Assembly: GCA_009746045.1 (NCBI GenBank) | Contig: RPFO01000084.1 | Location: 762,176 to 826,175 of the forward strand | Length of the DNA stretch: 64,000 nucleotides | Source: Mesostigma viride | Taxonomy: Eukaryota > Streptophyta > Mesostigmatophyceae > Mesostigmatales > Mesostigmataceae | Direction of reading: 5' to 3' | Shown here: in pieces, positions 45,136-62,755 of the stretch | Position numbering within the stretch: the first letter of the stretch is position 1 | How the letters are laid out: every line of letters begins with the position of its first letter | Position numbers and translations under genes: made by a program | The notes under the pieces: generated by a model | Told to the model about the DNA's origin: nothing | The model's database searches: none | What the model saw: the letters and a program-made list of their open reading frames with translations, nothing else

Positions 45136-45484
45136 CTTTAATGTAGTGTCTTGGGGCATGATGCAGATGAGATTTGTAACTTCCGTGTAATTATGTTTCT
45201 AAAGAGATTAGCATAGTACTCTAAACATGCCCATGCGCATGACACGCAAGTACTAACTTACTTACACCAGACCTGGCAATAAACAAGCATTGATGGGATG
45301 GACCCAGCGATACATAATAATGGGCGTGCATGCGTAAAAAATATACACTATGCATGGATCAATGGGCATGCATTCAAATAATTACAAATGAAGGCCGACA
45401 TGAGAGCACTGAAGCTAAACCAGACCGGGCCACAATTAACCCTCCAGCACCAAAGTTCCACTGCATCATGTAAGACAAGCCTGA

Positions 45485-45784
45485 CATCCATCCATCCATC
45501 CATCCATCCATCCATCCATCCATCCATCCATCCATCCATCCATCCATCCATCCATCCATCCATCCATCCATCCATCCATCCATCCATCCATCCATCCATC
45601 CATCCATCCATCCATCCATCCATCCATCCATCCATCCATCCATCCATCCATCCATCCATCCATCCATCCATCCATCCATCCATCCATCCATCCATCCATC
45701 CATCCATCCATCCATCCATCCATCCATCCATCCATCCATCCATCCATCCATCCATCCATCCATCCATCCATCCATCCATCCATC
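45485..45784. repeat. (CATC)n microsatellite, 75 units
   Basis: 300 bp of CATC. The run is open in all frames (SIHP and MDGW repeats), so the ORF1 frame downstream appears extended through it; that part is an artefact. Confidence 0.97.
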
Positions 45785-47292
45785 AGCTCCATGGGGCCGT
45801 AGGGCCCATCCCCGCCGACGACCTGGAGAGGTTCCTTGCCAGGCCAGAGCTCAACCACCGCATCGCCATCATGTGCAGCTACTTCCAGCTACCTATGAGC
45901 AGAATTGTCGCCAGGATCCGCACCCCAGCCCAGCCTGCGCGGCCGACAGCCACATCGGCTTCCTCCCTCTGCAAGGATGACATCCGAGCAGTGCTGGAGG
46001 AGCACGTGACCTGGCCGTTGGCCGAGAAGCTGACCTCGCTGAACACGACGCTCAACACGGTGGAAGCCCGGGTCTCCAACGTGGAAACCAAGGTCGTCCA
46101 CAAGCTACAACCCCAGTTCACGGCGCTACACACCGCGGCGCAGGCTTCGGAAACGCATGCTGCACTTGTCTCTCGCCTTAACCAGGTGGAGGGCAAGTGT
46201 GGCGTGCTCCTGAAGAAGCTTGAGGCCATCACCGCCCACACCGAGGCCCTGGCCACACAGGTCCCCAAGATAGCGGAGCAGACGGCCACCATTGCATCCC
46301 AGCCACCCCGGCAGGATGCTGGCGACCTCCCGCCGCTCTCCTACGCGGACCTGCTGCGGTCAGCGACCGCCTCCACCACCGACGCCATCGCCACAAAGCT
46401 CCAGGAGCTGGAGGACCACCGCCAGGCCCAGCAACGGGAGGTCACCGACCGCGCTCGCCGCGAGTGCCGAGTGGTGCTACGTCGCTTCCCCCAGAAGCCA
46501 GGTGAGACGTCAACCTCTCTTGCTGACGAGCTCAAGAACCAGCTTCTTACCCTCATGGGCCTGGTAGGTGAGGTAGAACTGCGTGGGTGCCACCGCCTTC
46601 CCCACTCACGGGACAAGGCGGCTCCCCCACCTGTCCTACTCACCTTCCCCTCCCCTGAGGATAAGCAGCGGTTCCTCTCTCGTCGCAAGCGGTTGCACGA
46701 CCTCACCTGGACGCTGGATGACGACCTCACCCCCGCTCAGCAACAGCAGCGACGCGACCTGTGGCCGGAATACCTCCGCCATAAGCAGGACCCCCAGAGG
46801 CCCAAGGTGTACTGGAGGGGCGGGGACCTGATGATCAACCACAAGATGTGGACGCCCCCAGCGGGCTAGAATAGCAATAGCCCTAGCTTGTAACCACTGG
46901 CGTCACTGCCGCTAAGGCAGCCATGCCTAGAATGTTGCCTAGCTGTGCCAACACACCTAGTCACGTGCCGCCAACGCACGGTACACAACCAGCCATAGCC
47001 TTAGCCTAGTCCTAGTACAGCCATGCTACGCCCTGGCTATGTTCAGATTACTTGCCCACGCTCCTTGCTATGATATGCTCACATGGGTCTTATTGCACCC
47101 ACAGTTTGCCGGATCGTTAGCCTGTCCTTAGCTAGCCGCGCCCGATTGCAGCTGTGGCATGCCTTTGGCATGAAGGAGACTGGGGGTCTCTGCCCTTTCT
47201 CCTGTAGTGCACACACAGGGATTAAAAGCACTTCGGTGCTCCGTGACTCCCCAACGGGAGCACGAGTTTAATTAATTAATTAATTAATTAAT
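45785..47292 (+). mobile_element. ORF1-a retroposon with the best-preserved ORF1
   Basis: ORF1 is open from the microsatellite edge to a stop at 46869, about 360 residues without frameshift: an N-terminal domain ([20 protein letters not shown]), a long helical region with [19 protein letters not shown] and [20 protein letters not shown] that suggests a coiled coil, a basic [20 protein letters not shown], and the L1-ORF1p-like C-terminal domain ([28 protein letters not shown]). The 3' UTR, hairpin and TTAA tail end at about 47292, directly followed by CATC again. It thus sits inside a (CATC)n array. The true N-terminus is replaced by the array, so it is 5'-truncated. Role by family: RNA binding and RNP assembly. 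Confidence 0.85.
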
Positions 47293-47752
47293 CCATCCAT
47301 CCATCCATCCATCCATCCATCCATCCATCCATCCATCCATCCATCCATCCATCCATCCATCCATCCATCCATCCATCCATCCATCCATCCATCCATCCAT
47401 CCATCCATCCATCCATCCATCCATCCATCCATCCATCCATCCATCCATCCATCCATCCATCCATCCATCCATCCATCCATCCATCCATCCATCCATCCAT
47501 CCATCCATCCATCCATCCATCCATCCATCCATCCATCCATCCATCCATCCATCCATCCATCCATCCATCCATCCATCCATCCATCCATCCATCCATCCAT
47601 CCATCCATCCATCCATCCATCCATCCATCCATCCATCCATCCATCCATCCATCCATCCATCCATCCATCCATCCATCCATCCATCCATCCATCCATCCAT
47701 CCATCCATCCATCCATCCATCCATCCATCCATCCATCCATCCATCCATCCAT
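47293..47752. repeat. (CATC)n microsatellite, 115 units
   Basis: 460 bp of CATC, followed by ATCGGGG, which is what follows the 4-7 CATC units in the 3' UTR of ordinary ORF2 LINE copies. The array is therefore an expanded LINE segment. Confidence 0.97.
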
Positions 47753-47762
47753 TGATCGGGGT

Positions 47763-48050
47763 ATAGTCCTAGTACAGCCATGCTACGTCCTGGCTATGAT
47801 GAGATTACTTGCCCACGCTCCTAGTGTTATGCCATGCTCACATGGGTCTTATTGCACCCACAGATTGCCGGATCGTTAGCGTGTCCGTTTAGCTAGCGTC
47901 CCCGAATGCAGCTGTGGCATGCCTTAGGCATGAAGAAGACTGGGGGTCTCTGCCCTTTCTCCTGTTGTGCACACACAGGCATTAAAAGCACTTCGGTGCT
48001 CCGTGACTCCCCAACGGGAGCACGTGTTTAAATAATTAATTAATGAATGA
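47763..48050 (+). mobile_element. ORF1-a 3' UTR fragment inserted in an ORF2-type 3' UTR
   Basis: ATCGGGGT at 47755-47762 and 48051-48058 is its target-site duplication. The insert is the last ~280 bp of ORF1-a with hairpin and tail. From 48059 the interrupted ORF2-type 3' end resumes with its own diverged hairpin (GACTCCC/GGGGGC, loop TAAT) and tail to about 48120. Confidence 0.8.
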
Positions 48051-48132
48051 ATCGGGGTTAACTAATGCTCCTTGACTCCCTAATGGGGGCATGAGTTTAA
48101 TAAATGAATTAAGTAGTTAGTTAATAAATCAG

Positions 48133-48226
48133 GTTGATTCAGATGAAGTCCCTGCTGGTTCCTTGTGGACTGGCCAGCCAGGGAGATATCTTCTTACATG
48201 GTCAGGCCCTTGCCGACCATGTAACA
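48133..48226 (+). mobile_element. Diverged LINE ORF2 remnant
   Basis: TGQPGRYLLTWSGPCRP in translation matches the QPGRHLLTWAGPS segment of the ORF2 copies, with diverged DNA. Short and non-functional. Confidence 0.5.
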
Positions 48227-49204
48227 ACCTGTTAGGCGACGCAGTGGCCAACATTGGACATACCGCCATATGTTTGTCTCCGCGATATGATTTTAGCTGA
48301 CATGCAGAGCACAGACACTGTTGGCGTCATCCGCTCAACCCCTCTTATTCATACATGGGACCTCGGATATGTAGGATTAGTAGCGTTGCCCAGGCGGACA
48401 TTGTCAAAGACTACGACCCCCCAGTTGTGGGTCCTAGGAAATTTAACAAGCATGATTGTCTCCTTGTTGATAGGCATTAATTCATCCTTGATGATAGGCA
48501 TTGCTTGCGTGCAAGATTAGCTCGAGGCCCATATTTTAGACTACTAGCTGAGCTGTGGACATACATGTAGTTATCATAAGTTGACGTCTTGACGGATATT
48601 GACGTCTTGGGGGACTTCCACTATATCTTCTTTGGGGAATTCAGAGATCCCGGTCCCCCAACATGGACATGAGACTAATTAAAATCAATTAATCAATGTC
48701 ATGAATAGAGCGCGTTCATGACGTTCAGTCATGAACAGAGCCCTAACCTTAAACACATAAGAAAACAATTATGGCGGGCCATGTGACCAATGTAAGAAGC
48801 TTAGCCCCCAAACATATTGTTGTCTCACGTAATGAATCACTTGCTGATCAACAAATCGATGGTTATCTCATAGGCACAATGTACCTCTGACCATCATTGC
48901 TGGCCCATGCATGCATGCACCAATGGCAGCCTACATGACACATACATCGCTTATTTGCCATGTAAAAAATGCGACAAAGTGTCCATATAGGTACTCATAG
49001 ATTAGCACAAATTCCTTAGCACGATGTGGACAACTTTACTTAACGGTGAAAGCCTGTCTCGCCCTTATTGCCTTGAGGGTTCCCGGCGATAGGTCCTGTC
49101 TGTTGGTCGACATTTTTCTTTTGCAGCTGGCCATCGTCGGTAGGTACGAATGATCTCGATGCTAGCAATTACGATGATGATACCCGAGGTAGTCTATACC
49201 TAGG
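48227..49204. other. No gene recognised
   Basis: AT-rich sequence without repeat copies, exons or RNA genes that I can identify. Confidence 0.4.
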
Positions 49205-49900
49205 ATCGAGAGCTTCTTCTTGTATGGCAATGCCGGCAGTTAACTATTACTCCGAATAAAGAGTTAAGAGGTTGGCCCTCGGCAGTCGGCATGGCGATCA
49301 CGGAGCGATGACGGGGCGATGACGGGGCGATGACGGGGCGTTGACGCGCGTGATGAATAGGATCTGTTTGATAGGCGGCGGCTATCGGTAATATAGATTG
49401 TTGATTATAAGAAGAGTTTAGATGTTGGCCCGTCGAGGGCGATGACGGTGACGGCGTCACCGTCATCGCCCTCGACGGGCGTCATGAATACGACCTTTTT
49501 GATATGCGGCGGCTATTGGTAATATAGGTCGTTGACTACTACTCCGAATACAAATGTAAAAAGTTAAGAGGTTGGCCCTCGGCTGGCTCGGCATGGCGAT
49601 CACGGGGCGATGACGGGGCGATGACGGGGCGTTGACGCGCGTGATGAATAGGATCTGTTTGATAGGCGGCGGCTATTGGTAATATAGATTGTTGATTAAG
49701 AGAAGAGTTTAGATGATAAGCCCATGTTTGATATGCGGCAGCTATTGGTAGTATAGGTCGTTGACTATCACTCCGAATAAAGAGTTAACAGGTTAAGGCC
49801 CTCGGCCGGGCGATGACGGGGCGATGACGGGGCGATGACGGGGCGTTGACGCTCGTGATGAATAGGACCTGTTGGATAGGCGGCGGCTATTGCTAATATA
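49205..49900. repeat. Three diverged ~220-300-bp tandem units with GATGACGGGGC arrays
   Basis: Blocks beginning GAGTTAAGAGGTTGG (49259) and AGTTAAGAGGTTGG (49562), with a degenerate one at about 49780, each contain 3-4 copies of GATGACGGGGC and then GATAGGCGGCGGCTAT. A 53-bp palindrome interrupts the first (see separate entry). Confidence 0.75.
49428..49480. repeat. Perfect palindrome, 26-bp arms, 1-bp spacer
   Basis: Arm 49428-49453 (starts GCCCGTCGAGGGCGATGACG) is exactly complementary to 49455-49480. As DNA it could extrude a cruciform; as RNA it would be a long hairpin. Confidence 0.95.
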
Positions 49901-49912
49901 TAGGTCGGATAT

Positions 49913-50450
49913 TTGTGTACCACCCCCCTCCTTCCCACGGCAGGTACGCAGCGACCCGCTGTTGTCCTGGCTGCAATTGTGTATCACTTGTACGGTATTT
50001 GTGTATCACTTGTACGGTATTTGTGTACCACCCCCTCCTTCCCACGGCAGGTACGCAGCGACCCGCTGTTGTCCTGGCTGCAATTGTGTATCACTTGTAC
50101 GGTATTTGTGTATCACTTGTACGGTATTGTGTATCACCCCCCTCCTTCCCACGGCAGGTACGCAGCGACCCGCTGTTGTCCTGGCTGCAATTGTGTATCA
50201 CTTGTACGGTATTTGTGTATCACTTGTACGGTATTTGTGTATCACCCCCTCCTTCCCACGGCAGGTACGCAGCGACCCGCTGTTGTCCTGGCTGCAATTG
50301 TGTATCACTTGTACGGTATTTGTGTATCACTTGTACGGTATTTGTGTATCACCCCCTCCTTCCCACGGCAGGTACGCAGGACCCGCTGTTGTACTGGCGG
50401 CAGTTGTGTATCACCTGTACGGTATTTGTGTATCACCACCCTCCATGGCC
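49913..50450. repeat. ~107-bp minisatellite, five units
   Basis: Units start at about 49914, 50022, 50129, 50236 and 50343; each has TGTGTATCAC...CCTCCTTCCC, ACGGCAGGTACGCAGCGACC and one or two TGTATCACTTGTACGGTATT. All three plus-strand frames are open, but the period varies and is not a stable multiple of three, so coding is unlikely. Confidence 0.9.
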
Positions 50451-53716
<3,266 letters not shown>

Positions 53717-53879
53717 TAGGGGTTAGGTTGACCGAAATGATAAGTGAAATCAAAGTGAAATTCTGATAAGTGACATGCGTACTGCAATTCAGAACGACAT
53801 AGCGACATGATTGTAGTACCGGTAGTGTACGCGAGAAGCATACGACGTCGTAACCTACGGGACCGAGTACCGGGATCGT

Positions 53880-54048
53880 AAATTACCAACTCGTAGATTA
53901 CTACCTCGCAAATTACTACCTCGTACCTTACTACCTCGTAAATTACTACCTCGTACATTACTACCTCGTACATTACTACCTCGTACATTACTACCTCGTA
54001 AATTACTACCTCGTAAATTACTACCTCGTAAATTACTACCTGGTAAAT
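53880..54048. repeat. 15-bp tandem repeat AATTACTACCTCGTA, about 11 units
   Basis: Subterminal to the right 56-bp inverted repeat of the putative 12.1-kb element. Subterminal repeats of this kind are typical transposase-binding regions in CACTA-type elements. The MYEVV-repeat ORF on the minus strand is an artefact. Confidence 0.85.
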
Positions 54049-54145
54049 TACTCGTCGGATCTCATCTCGGATCTAATTCGTAACTTACGAGACAGATTAC
54101 GACGTAGTATCTAAACTGTAAGAGTATTCTTGACGGTAAATTACC

Positions 54146-54201
54146 ACCTCGTAATTTACGCCTCGGATGCTTTTTACCACCCTCGGACGAAAAGTATAGT
54201 G
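54146..54201 (-). repeat. Right terminal inverted repeat (56 bp) of putative 12.1-kb element
   Basis: Exact reverse complement of 42084-42139, ending GTATAGTG. Both ends are flanked by AT, so a duplication of only 2 bp, or a TIR two bases longer, is possible. Confidence 0.7.
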
Positions 54202-54229
54202 ATACATTAAGCGGAGACAACTATGCCTG

Positions 54230-54600
54230 GACACATAGTGGTGCAGGTGCACTTTGTGCACCCAGAGCAGGTGTAGTATACACCCTACCCTTGCAGGAAG
54301 TAGCCCAGAATGTATTGAAAGCCATATGCCCCTTCTCAGGGTTATTAATTAATTAATTAATAAGCACGTGACTGCGTCACGTGGGTGCCAATACAGAGTA
54401 AAGGAACCTTCAACCCTATATACACAGCGAGAAGGAGGGAGGGCGCCCTAGCTTCTCTCACTGCCGCAGGTGGGCAGGCCACAGAGCGTTCTCTCCACGG
54501 CATGGTGCCGGGGCGCAACACTGTGGGTGCAATACAACCAGCCTCAGGGTTATATGCTACATGTACTCCCAATATGGAGATATGGTCCAATTCTATTAAA
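54230..54600 (+). mobile_element. ORF1-b 3' UTR fragment, split by a 197-bp insertion
   Basis: 54230-54345 matches the ORF1-b 3' UTR up to ...CTTCTCAGGG; it resumes at 54543 with GGTTATATGCTACATGTACTCC and a hairpin whose loop is CAATAT. The gap is the element at 54346-54542. Confidence 0.7.
54346..54542 (-). mobile_element. 197-bp retroposon fragment of a third hairpin family
   Basis: CTCAGGGTTAT flanks it at 54335-54345 and 54543-54553. On the minus strand it ends in the hairpin CACGTGAC-GCA-GTCACGTG (54365-54383) followed by TTAATTAATTAAT. Relatives of the hairpin lie at 40098-40116 and, degraded, at 8404-8422. No ORF. Confidence 0.7.
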
Positions 54601-54603
54601 TCA

Positions 54604-57336
54604 AATTTAATAGCTAGAAGTAGGCTTAGCCATACTGGCCAGTATACATCACACGTTGCCATAATTGTGCACAAGTCAACAATCCGACATGCTAACCTTC
54701 CGCCATGCTCCACAGCGACCAAAGTTCCGGTCCGTCATGATAGCTTGGACCGACAACAAGAAGTGTCCGGGATTTTCTACCCCATGATGGACGCCGGGAA
54801 TCGCTCACAGATTAGCCCACTAGCTAGTTGTCCAACGCCATGTAATGTATCTCGTCTATCTTCTCGTAAGTTCACTGCGACTGTACACGTAACTTTCTAC
54901 TATTGGCTCGAGGCGTATTTTCCTCGGTTCTCGTTTCCAGGATTAAATCAAAAAAGTGGTTTTTCATTTAAAAAATAAGTTACTCAGCCAGGTAAAGCTT
55001 TTGTGCTGAAGGCGTATGTCTCATCAAAACACACCATATCTAGACATGCATATCTGTTTTCACATGGACCTCATGAAATCACATCACCCCATGGCACACA
55101 ACTCTGCATTCACATGTGCTGGGTTTTCTGCTCCAGTTCAGACTCATGAGACTCGCTATTGCTGTCCACCCGAATAGGGCGTTGCTGCTGCTCCTTGTTA
55201 TTGTGGTCGTGTACCACTTTCTCAATGAGAGAGTCATCATCCAATTAAGTAATTTTTGCGCGGAGGGCGTCGCACCTCATCGAGGATGGAATCCATGACT
55301 ATAACAGCGCTGGCTCTATGGCACGTGCAATCACATGCAGCGAGTGGTCACCCAACTTTGGCGCTACCATGATTCAAAAGCAGATTGCGCACGGGCCGGG
55401 ATAGTCCAGACCCCTTCCATAGTACACTCTCCTGCCAACCATGCAGGAATTTGGTTTCCTCCTGCCAACCATGCAGACAAGTGGCCAGTCTTCATCATAT
55501 GTGATAGCGTCCTAATAAGGTTTGGCTCGCGACTCATCCTTGCATGATGGTTGAACCAGTACACGGCTGCACTTCTGGTAAGTTGTACACATTGAGACAC
55601 AATTTGTGAGATTCATGCAACATACTCGATCTATCTCCTACTTTTTCCTTTATCTTCTTCGTCAATACAATGTTCATACAAAATGTCGAACCCAGCTTAA
55701 TTTTCCCATTTCAGGGGTACCCAAACATGCCAGAAAACTTGGTCTTGTGGCGCTTTGTACCCTCCCTAGTTTTAACCCTCGGTGTCTTGCTAAATGCTGA
55801 CTAGAATGGTACAAAGTCTCCCCGACGTCATCGACCGCGTCATCTTCATCTTGTATGAGCCTCGTCCACGTCCACCTCGCCTTGCATGGCCTTCTGCCTG
55901 CACACAAGATGCATAGGCAACGATGAAACAAGGAAATCAAGTTAATAGACGATCAAACTTCTAATTAGACGGTCGGCTGAAAAAGATTTTTGGATGAAAA
56001 TGACGGACAGTAAAACCGTGGCAGATTCCTAAAACATGGCAGATTATAAACCAATGTCGCGTTTGAGATTATAAACCAATGTCGTGAGCACCATTGGCGT
56101 TCCTTGCATAGGCTTCCCTGCATAGCCCACCACTATCTTTATGAGTTTAACGGTTGACACTGTCCTCAGCTTGCTTTCATTTCATCGCGCTCTTTTTGAT
56201 CACGTCGGACAGATTCACCCGCTAGACAGGCTTTGTGCTTATATATTCAACCAGGACTGTGGGAAACTTTGGGAACTGAAGACGTGTTAGAATCCCTGAA
56301 TGCCTCTGTGGCCCTGTCGCCATCGCCCCGCACTCCCGCACCTGCCAACCACCGACACTGGCTTTCCTTGTGGTGCCTGTGCTCTCACACCGTCTTGCCT
56401 TCGTCCATCATCCAGCTGTTATGAATGACGCGACGCGCATTCGGCCATTCGCTGTCGCCTTTGGATCGACCAAAGGACACGCACTTAGAACTAACTCTAG
56501 TAGACTTACGAAGCAAAGTTGAAATAGTTGCTCGTACAGCAAAACGTCCTAGGACCGTAACTTGAGCTACGACGCCAAATTTTCAACGACTTCAGTACTT
56601 TCCGTCGCCCTTGACACGTTGTCGTACAATAATACACATTTACGCCAATAGAAACTCACATCCAATAATATATCTTGATGGAGGCATGCGGGTCATTTAA
56701 TTTCAAGCTACCTCTTGATTAATCTCAGCCCCTGTCTCTGAGAAATCGTGAAATTTTACGCAAAATGCCAGATTTCCAACGACTATGACAGGGGCGTGCA
56801 CCCGGGTTGTTTGACGAGTTCGTGCAACCCAAGAAGACGACAAATGCAATGGGAGTTGTGACTGAAGAAGAACTGAAAGAACGACATCCATTGCCGAATC
56901 CTGGTCCTTGTAGCTCTCCGTGCGCCAATGCTGATGACGCTAGCTATGCCCGCGCCACCCTACATCTGCAAACTGTCAACAAGCTCAACCATGGTGTGCC
57001 ATATACTCAAGTATTCTCCTAGCTCAGCACCGAACCAATTCAGCTGCACCAGCACTGCCTACTTGTCACAATCCATCTCAGATTAACACGCCAAGGCTCC
57101 TGCTACATGCAGCTGCCGAAGCAGTGGACTGAGTCTGATCCTTTCCCATTTGAGTCCTGGTATAATGAGCGAAGAAAATGAAGTCATACACCAGGTTCCC
57201 GCGCCTGTCCTACCCATCCACCCAATCATACCCATTTTTTGGCATTCGGCACGATGGGTAGCCTGCGATTCCAAGACTGGGTTGGGTCACCCAGGGCCAC
57301 TGACTCATCCCTGACGTAAAACCGGACCTTGTTCAC
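54604..57336. other. No gene recognised
   Basis: Only short ORFs (up to 88 aa) are seen; none has a recognisable domain, and I see no repeat copies shared with the rest of the window. Confidence 0.4.
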
Positions 57337-60300
57337 TCAAGCCTTCACCACCGCGGCTGTCTTTGCGCCCGCAATTATATCCAGCAACGGCTGGTAATAC
57401 TCCGCCCGCAGCTTGGGTCCAAACACATTGTCCACCGCGGCCTTGGCAGGGGGGGGTACGTGCGCTAAAAACTTTTCTCTATTCGCGGGCGTCATGTGGT
57501 GGAGCATCCAGGCCAAGAGAATCGGGCCCTCGAGCCGGCCACCCTCCGCGCCGCACGCTTTCTCCACCTCGGCAAGCTCCGCTTCCGTCATCCTCAGACG
57601 GAACATCTGGGGGATGGTCAGCCTGCCCCGACCGCAGGGAACAGACCGTTGAAAAAAGAGCGACAACGCTTTCATCATGACAAGATGGAAATTCCATGTG
57701 CCGGGGCGGGGGGGGGAGGGGGAGAAGTAGGGGGCAAAAGAGGGGGTGGTCAGGGTCCATACGGGCATAACAAGTTACGATAAATTAATGTCCAAATCAT
57801 CTAAAAGTTTCTAAAATATTACGGGAGGGCCTTAAAGTTCCGGCACATGCCATGCTGGCAAGTTGCAGCTTCCCAGTTTCATTATATTTAATACATTTAT
57901 ATGCGGTAGTAATCTCTATTGCACTCCTCCTCTCCTTTGCACCTGGTGCATGGGCAGTCCAAGCGACCCGCCTGCCCGCTGGGAAATTGTATAAATTAAT
58001 TGAATCATTTATAAATTAATCGATGAATTAATTAATTACCCAGGGATATTGGGCACACGAACCTAACATGTCAACTGCCATGGTAGAAGCGAAGCAAACA
58101 CGCCCGGCCAGAACAGGTTCACAAGCGGAAAGGAAAATGGGGAAAATCGGAAGCAGGAAGCACGAGACACCCCAGTTCCCAGGTACGCTTCCGCCAAACA
58201 TGGTGGTCCCTGGCCATTGATTTATCATTTCCAAGTGCACAGATATACCGCTCCCCGGGAGGGCCTTGGCTGGGAAAGAGGAACTACAAATGGAGAGAAA
58301 ACAAAGGAGAGTTTCGCGTGTTCTGTCTTTACCGGCACCCACTCCTTAGCAATAGGTAGGGCCAGGCAACTCCATCTCCTTGGACAGGTGTGGCAGCAGG
58401 CACTCAAACACTACCAAGCACGCAACAGTAAAATAGCAGCAATCATAATTATGATGATGATCATCATAATGATAATTGATAATAATAGCAATAACAAAAA
58501 ACTATATTAGTGACAACTCACTCCTCCTTGAGCAGGTGCGGCAGCAGGCACTGATTGATCGCCGCCGTCAGACGTGACTTCAGCTCGTCGAAAGCGGCCT
58601 GCCGCCTAGCCAGCTGTTCTGCCTCCCTCTGCTTGGCCCGGCCCAGAATGATATCAATGACGCTGGGCGGGTCGTCCTGCCGCTCGGCCACCTCGAACAG
58701 CGACAGCCCCTCCTGCACCCATGCCAGGTGGCGTAACAGTGCCGAGTGCTCGTCCACCATGTCCGTCCAGAAGGGGGTCGCCGCGTTCAGCGCCGCCGTC
58801 TCGGGGCCTGGCTTGAGGGAGGCAAGATCGGCCGCGGGGATGCCAGGCAGGGGCATGGGCAGCTGGAGGAGCGAAGGAAACATAACGTTGTCTTCGATGT
58901 CTGCAAGGGGGTGAAGTGGGGTTGGGCAGGCGTGGATGTTGCATGGGGTGTGAGAGTGGGGCATTGGAATCGCATAGCAATGCATGACGTGTGTGTCGCG
59001 GGGGGCGGGGGGGTGGGGTGGGGGGGGGGAGGTGTGTGTGGGGGGGTATGTGTGGTGTATGTGTGTGTGTGTGCTCTGTGTGTGTGCATGTTGACGTTGT
59101 ACACAATGTTGTCTTCAAACATATCTCTGCTTGTATATGTATGTGTGCGTAGGTGTTGCTAGGCATGGATGTTGCGTAACAAAGGCGGAGGGGCTGGCAT
59201 TGAGATCGTTTAGTTTGAGGGGTGGGTGTACTGACATATTATAGAAAATTGACTTCGAAGTCCGCATGGGTGTGCATGTTGGGTATGTGCATGTTGGGTG
59301 AGATCGCGTTGGCTTCGAGTAGACAGCGGGGCAGAAGCATTGGTATCATACTACTTGGTAGTGGTAAATAAGGACGTATCGTGCAGCATTAGGGAAGGGG
59401 GCTTTGACACTTGAATACCAGGGGTGTCCCATTTCACATCTCTGGTCTATAATTGGATAATGAATACACCCACTTCCCCGAAAATACCAGGGTGCCCTGG
59501 CTACTGACATTGCTTGGCAAAGGGAACGCAAACGGGGCGGACAGGTGGTTGGTGCGGTGGGGATGTGTTGGCAGCCATTGATAGGATCGGGGACGTGTTG
59601 ACGGGGCTCGTGTGAGTGGCAATGATATTTGCTGTGATGTGGCCCAGCTATGCACTGATATTTGGTTTGATACATCAACTGTGTTAAGCTAGACAACCAA
59701 GAGAGAGAGAGGAGGGGTTGTGGAGGGGTATTTTCGAGCACTGCAGGACTGTTCAACACCTTACTCCCACCCGTCTGTAACTCTGTGTACATCATAGATG
59801 GATTTCATGGGGACCCGCCTAAGAATTGAGACCCAAACTTACATCTATTCATCGGGAACCAATATATTTATTAATTGGGACCCCTATTTACAATTCATCA
59901 TTGGGACCCCTACTTACATTTATTCATTGGGACACCTTGTTACATTATTGATTGGGACCCCTATTTCAACAAAGGCAGCAAGGTAGCGGGAATGGATGTG
60001 TACGAAAAAAGGTCATGCTCCGAACATAGTATTCATATATTCATCAGCTGAAGTATATAATAAAAGGGCGGCAGAAATGAATGCGGACCGGGGGCTGAAA
60101 TGCTACTCTCAAAATGCTCGCGTTTACTTTTGACACAACGACCCGTACATCTGCCAAACGACAGAAAAATGCAGAAGGTACAAGGGGTGGTTATAAAAGC
60201 CTAGTGTCACAGAGAAGAATTTTCTTGCTGTTGTGAGCAAAGGAGCATTTGCGGGAATTTTCAGGTCTGCAAAGTACAAACTCGGGCATTGGGGATATAG

Positions 60301-60994
60301 AAAGCTTGAGGGAATCCAAGCTAGGGTGCTCAAACATCGAGGGAGTGAATGCATAGCATGTGCAATAATAGGATGCTAAACACAGATAGAGAACTGGGCC
60401 ATGAACCGCGGAACCTTTCAGGGGTAGCCTATAATATCCTCCGGAAGCCTATAATATCCAATAAAAGTATTCAGGCAATTGCCATCTCTTCCTGCCACCA
60501 TCCATAGAAAATCACTCGATACCCTGAAATAGGACTCTGGGAGATATCTTACCGTGATGGACCTCAAGCAAAGCAAAGAACTGGTTGAGGACAGGCTTGA
60601 GCACCCCGGCATAGGGCTCCTTTCTCGAGAGGTCGACTTTGGAAAGCGCGTCCAGGATGATCTCACAATCCCCGCGGATAGCCGCGTGGGCAAGCAACAA
60701 GCCGTTCAAATCAAAAGTCGTTTCTTGGGGGCGTAAACTAAGTGTTTCCCGTCCCTGAAGAGTAGGGAAGGGCACGGCAGCGCCAGGATCTGCAGAGGCG
60801 ACAATTGAGCTCTGCGAATACGCGTGTCGGACGTGGAGCCGACTTGTATCCGCATTTGTCCAGCGATGTTTCGGCTTGGCGAGTGAGGGACACCGCAATG
60901 CCGGTGCGGCTCTAGCGACAGACACGCCGCTTGCTGTCGGCGATGCTGTGCTTTGGGAGACGTACGTTTGCGCGCGGAGGCAAGAAAGCGCCAT
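57337..60994 (-). CDS. Hemerythrin-like protein H2 (three exons, 368 aa)
   Basis: Exons 60994-60553, 58900-58522, 57622-57337 join to 1,107 nt without a stop. Introns fall at the same positions and phases as in H1, with clean donors (GTAAGA, GTGAGT). A ~65-residue Ser/Ala/Arg-rich leader suggests organelle import. Di-iron ligands: His103 (LAHAAIR), His146 or His147 and Glu150 (VHHDIEDNVMFP), His199 (DEHSALL), His269 and Glu273 (HLLKEE). Compared with H1, the loop between helices 3 and 4 is longer (ERQDDPPSVIDIILGRAKQ). The last exon starts LTIPQMFRLRMTEAELAEVE, as in H1. H2 is clearly a paralogue of H1 and not a recent copy. Function beyond a predicted di-iron centre is unknown. Confidence 0.88.

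Positions 60995-62755
<1,761 letters not shown>

Noticed and set aside
45348-47781. Long SIHP and MDGW repeat ORFs
   Set aside because: Translations of (CATC)n; open in every frame.
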